Shown here piece after piece: positions 5,155 through 5,967 of a DNA stretch of 5,967 nucleotides. The first letter of the stretch is position 1. The number at the start of each line of letters is the position of its first letter. Position numbers and translations under genes: made by a program. Under the pieces are notes generated by a model. The model did no database searches. It was not told the DNA's origin and was given only the letters and a program-made list of their open reading frames with translations. This DNA comes from a bacterium. GTDB taxonomy: Bacteria > UBA8248. The stretch spans positions 1 to 5,967 of the forward strand of contig JAQBZT010000187.1 of NCBI GenBank assembly GCA_027622355.1, written 5' to 3'.

Positions 5155-5967
5155 ATGACATCCGAAGGCTATGTGAATCCCGATCTGATATGGAGCTCGC
5201 AGCAGCTTCAGGAGCGGCTCGATGATCCCAACCTGCGGATCATCGACGCCCGGCCCGGTGAGCGCTACGCGATGGGGCACATTCCCGGAGCACGCCACTT
5301 CAACATCTACGCCCTGAACTGCGACGACACCGACGATGCCCCCCTGCAGTCCTTCATGCGGATGTGGGCGTTCCTCCTTGGGCAAAGGGGAGTGAGCTTC
5401 GAGAACACGATCGTCTTCTACGACGAGGACACGGGAAACACCTGCGTGCGCGGCTTCTGGTTTCTCGAGTATTTCGGCCACAGCGATGTCCACGTCCTCA
5501 ACGGGGGCTATGCCGCCTGGCAGCGGGCCGGGCTGGAAGTCACGCGCGATGCGGAAGTTCCAGAACCGAGCGCCTTCAGGTACGAACCGCGTCCGGAGCG
5601 CCTCGCCACCTACCGCCACGTCCTCGAAGCCATCGAGGATGCGGACAAGGCCATCCTCGACACGCGCTCGGCGGCAGAATGGGAGGGCACCCGCGTTCTC
5701 GCCAAGCGCGGCGGCGCCGTCCCCGGCGCTGTCCACCAGGAATGGCTCGCCCACCTGACCCCCGATCGGGAGATGAAGAGCGCCGAAGAGCTAAGAGCCC
5801 AGTTCGAGGCGCTGGGCGTCACCCCGGACAAGGAGGTCATCCCCTATTGCCAGACCGGCTACCGCTCGGCGCACGCCTATTTCGCCCTTCGCCTCCTCGG
5901 CTACCCGCGGGTGCGGAACTATGTCGGCTCCTGGAACGAATGGGGCAACCGCGAGGGGGTGCCCATC
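5155..5967 (+). CDS. Two-domain rhodanese-type sulfurtransferase (3' end outside window)
   Basis: The reading frame is open for 271 codons to the window edge; members of this family usually end within about 10-20 residues of this point. It should move sulfur from thiosulfate or 3-mercaptopyruvate to an acceptor through a cysteine persulfide. The N-terminal rhodanese domain (about 8-128) holds DARPGERYAMGHIPGA from residue 31 and ends in LNGGYAAW. The C-terminal domain (about 150-271) has DTR at 169-171, GAVPGA and the active-site loop CQTGYR with Cys232, then GSWNEWGN. The loop differs from mitochondrial rhodanese (CRKGVT) and is closer to bacterial CxxGxR types, so the donor is uncertain. 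The N-domain loop also carries Cys97, which is unusual. GGGAGG lies 8 nt before the ATG; an ATG at 5150 hits a stop after two codons. Co-transcription with the SDR genes is likely. Confidence 0.92.
   Translation, partial: MTSEGYVNPDLIWSSQQLQERLDDPNLRIIDARPGERYAMGHIPGARHFNIYALNCDDTDDAPLQSFMRMWAFLLGQRGVSFENTIVFYDEDTGNTCVRGFWFLEYFGHSDVHVLNGGYAAWQRAGLEVTRDAEVPEPSAFRYEPRPERLATYRHVLEAIEDADKAILDTRSAAEWEGTRVLAKRGGAVPGAVHQEWLAHLTPDREMKSAEELRAQFEALGVTPDKEVIPYCQTGYRSAHAYFALRLLGYPRVRNYVGSWNEWGNREGVPI

Noticed and set aside
3593..5161. Minus-strand open frame of 522 codons opposite both SDR genes
   Set aside because: The internal similarity between its halves mirrors the duplicated SDR genes on the other strand. 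It has no domain of its own and no plausible ribosome site was found.
1..5967. Mobile elements, CRISPR arrays, tRNA or rRNA genes
   Set aside because: I found no transposase or integrase, no repeat-spacer pattern, no cloverleaf-like gene and no rRNA-like stretch on either strand.

Overview
This GC-rich window carries ordinary bacterial metabolic genes. There are two transcription units that diverge from a roughly 300-base intergenic region, and the right-hand one runs off the window edge. High GC, strong third-position GC bias, purine-rich Shine-Dalgarno sites and an aerobic-type molybdenum hydroxylase fit a free-living, catabolically versatile bacterium, such as a soil or marine proteobacterium or a related deep lineage. 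The sequence alone does not fix the taxon. I see no mobile element, CRISPR array, tRNA or rRNA.

Left unit, minus strand (3439 down to 19). An extended -10 promoter candidate precedes a leader of about 110 nt. Next comes the large molybdopterin-binding subunit of a xanthine dehydrogenase/CO dehydrogenase-family hydroxylase (1024-3312), then the FAD-binding medium subunit (96-959, TTG start). The unit ends in a hairpin at the stop codon, followed by a clear intrinsic terminator. The third usual subunit, the small [2Fe-2S] protein, is absent, and no [2Fe-2S] domain is fused to either protein. The operon looks complete at both ends, so the electron-transfer subunit must be encoded elsewhere.

Right unit, plus strand (about 3549 to beyond 5967). 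Two tandem short-chain dehydrogenases/reductases (SDRs) of exactly 248 residues each align without gaps at about 51% identity (hand count). They are followed 14 bases later by a two-domain rhodanese-type sulfurtransferase that is cut by the window end. The first SDR has an acidic residue after strand beta-2 (NAD-type). The second has Gly-Arg there (NADP-type).

Together the genes suggest oxidation of a small organic substrate: hydroxylation at molybdenum, dehydrogenation or reduction of hydroxy/keto intermediates by the SDR pair, and a sulfur-transfer step of unknown target. The substrate cannot be read from the sequence. The window does not show an obviously new system. The points most worth checking are the missing iron-sulfur subunit, altered residues in the large subunit's cofactor loops, the diverged SDR pair, and the structured divergent control region.
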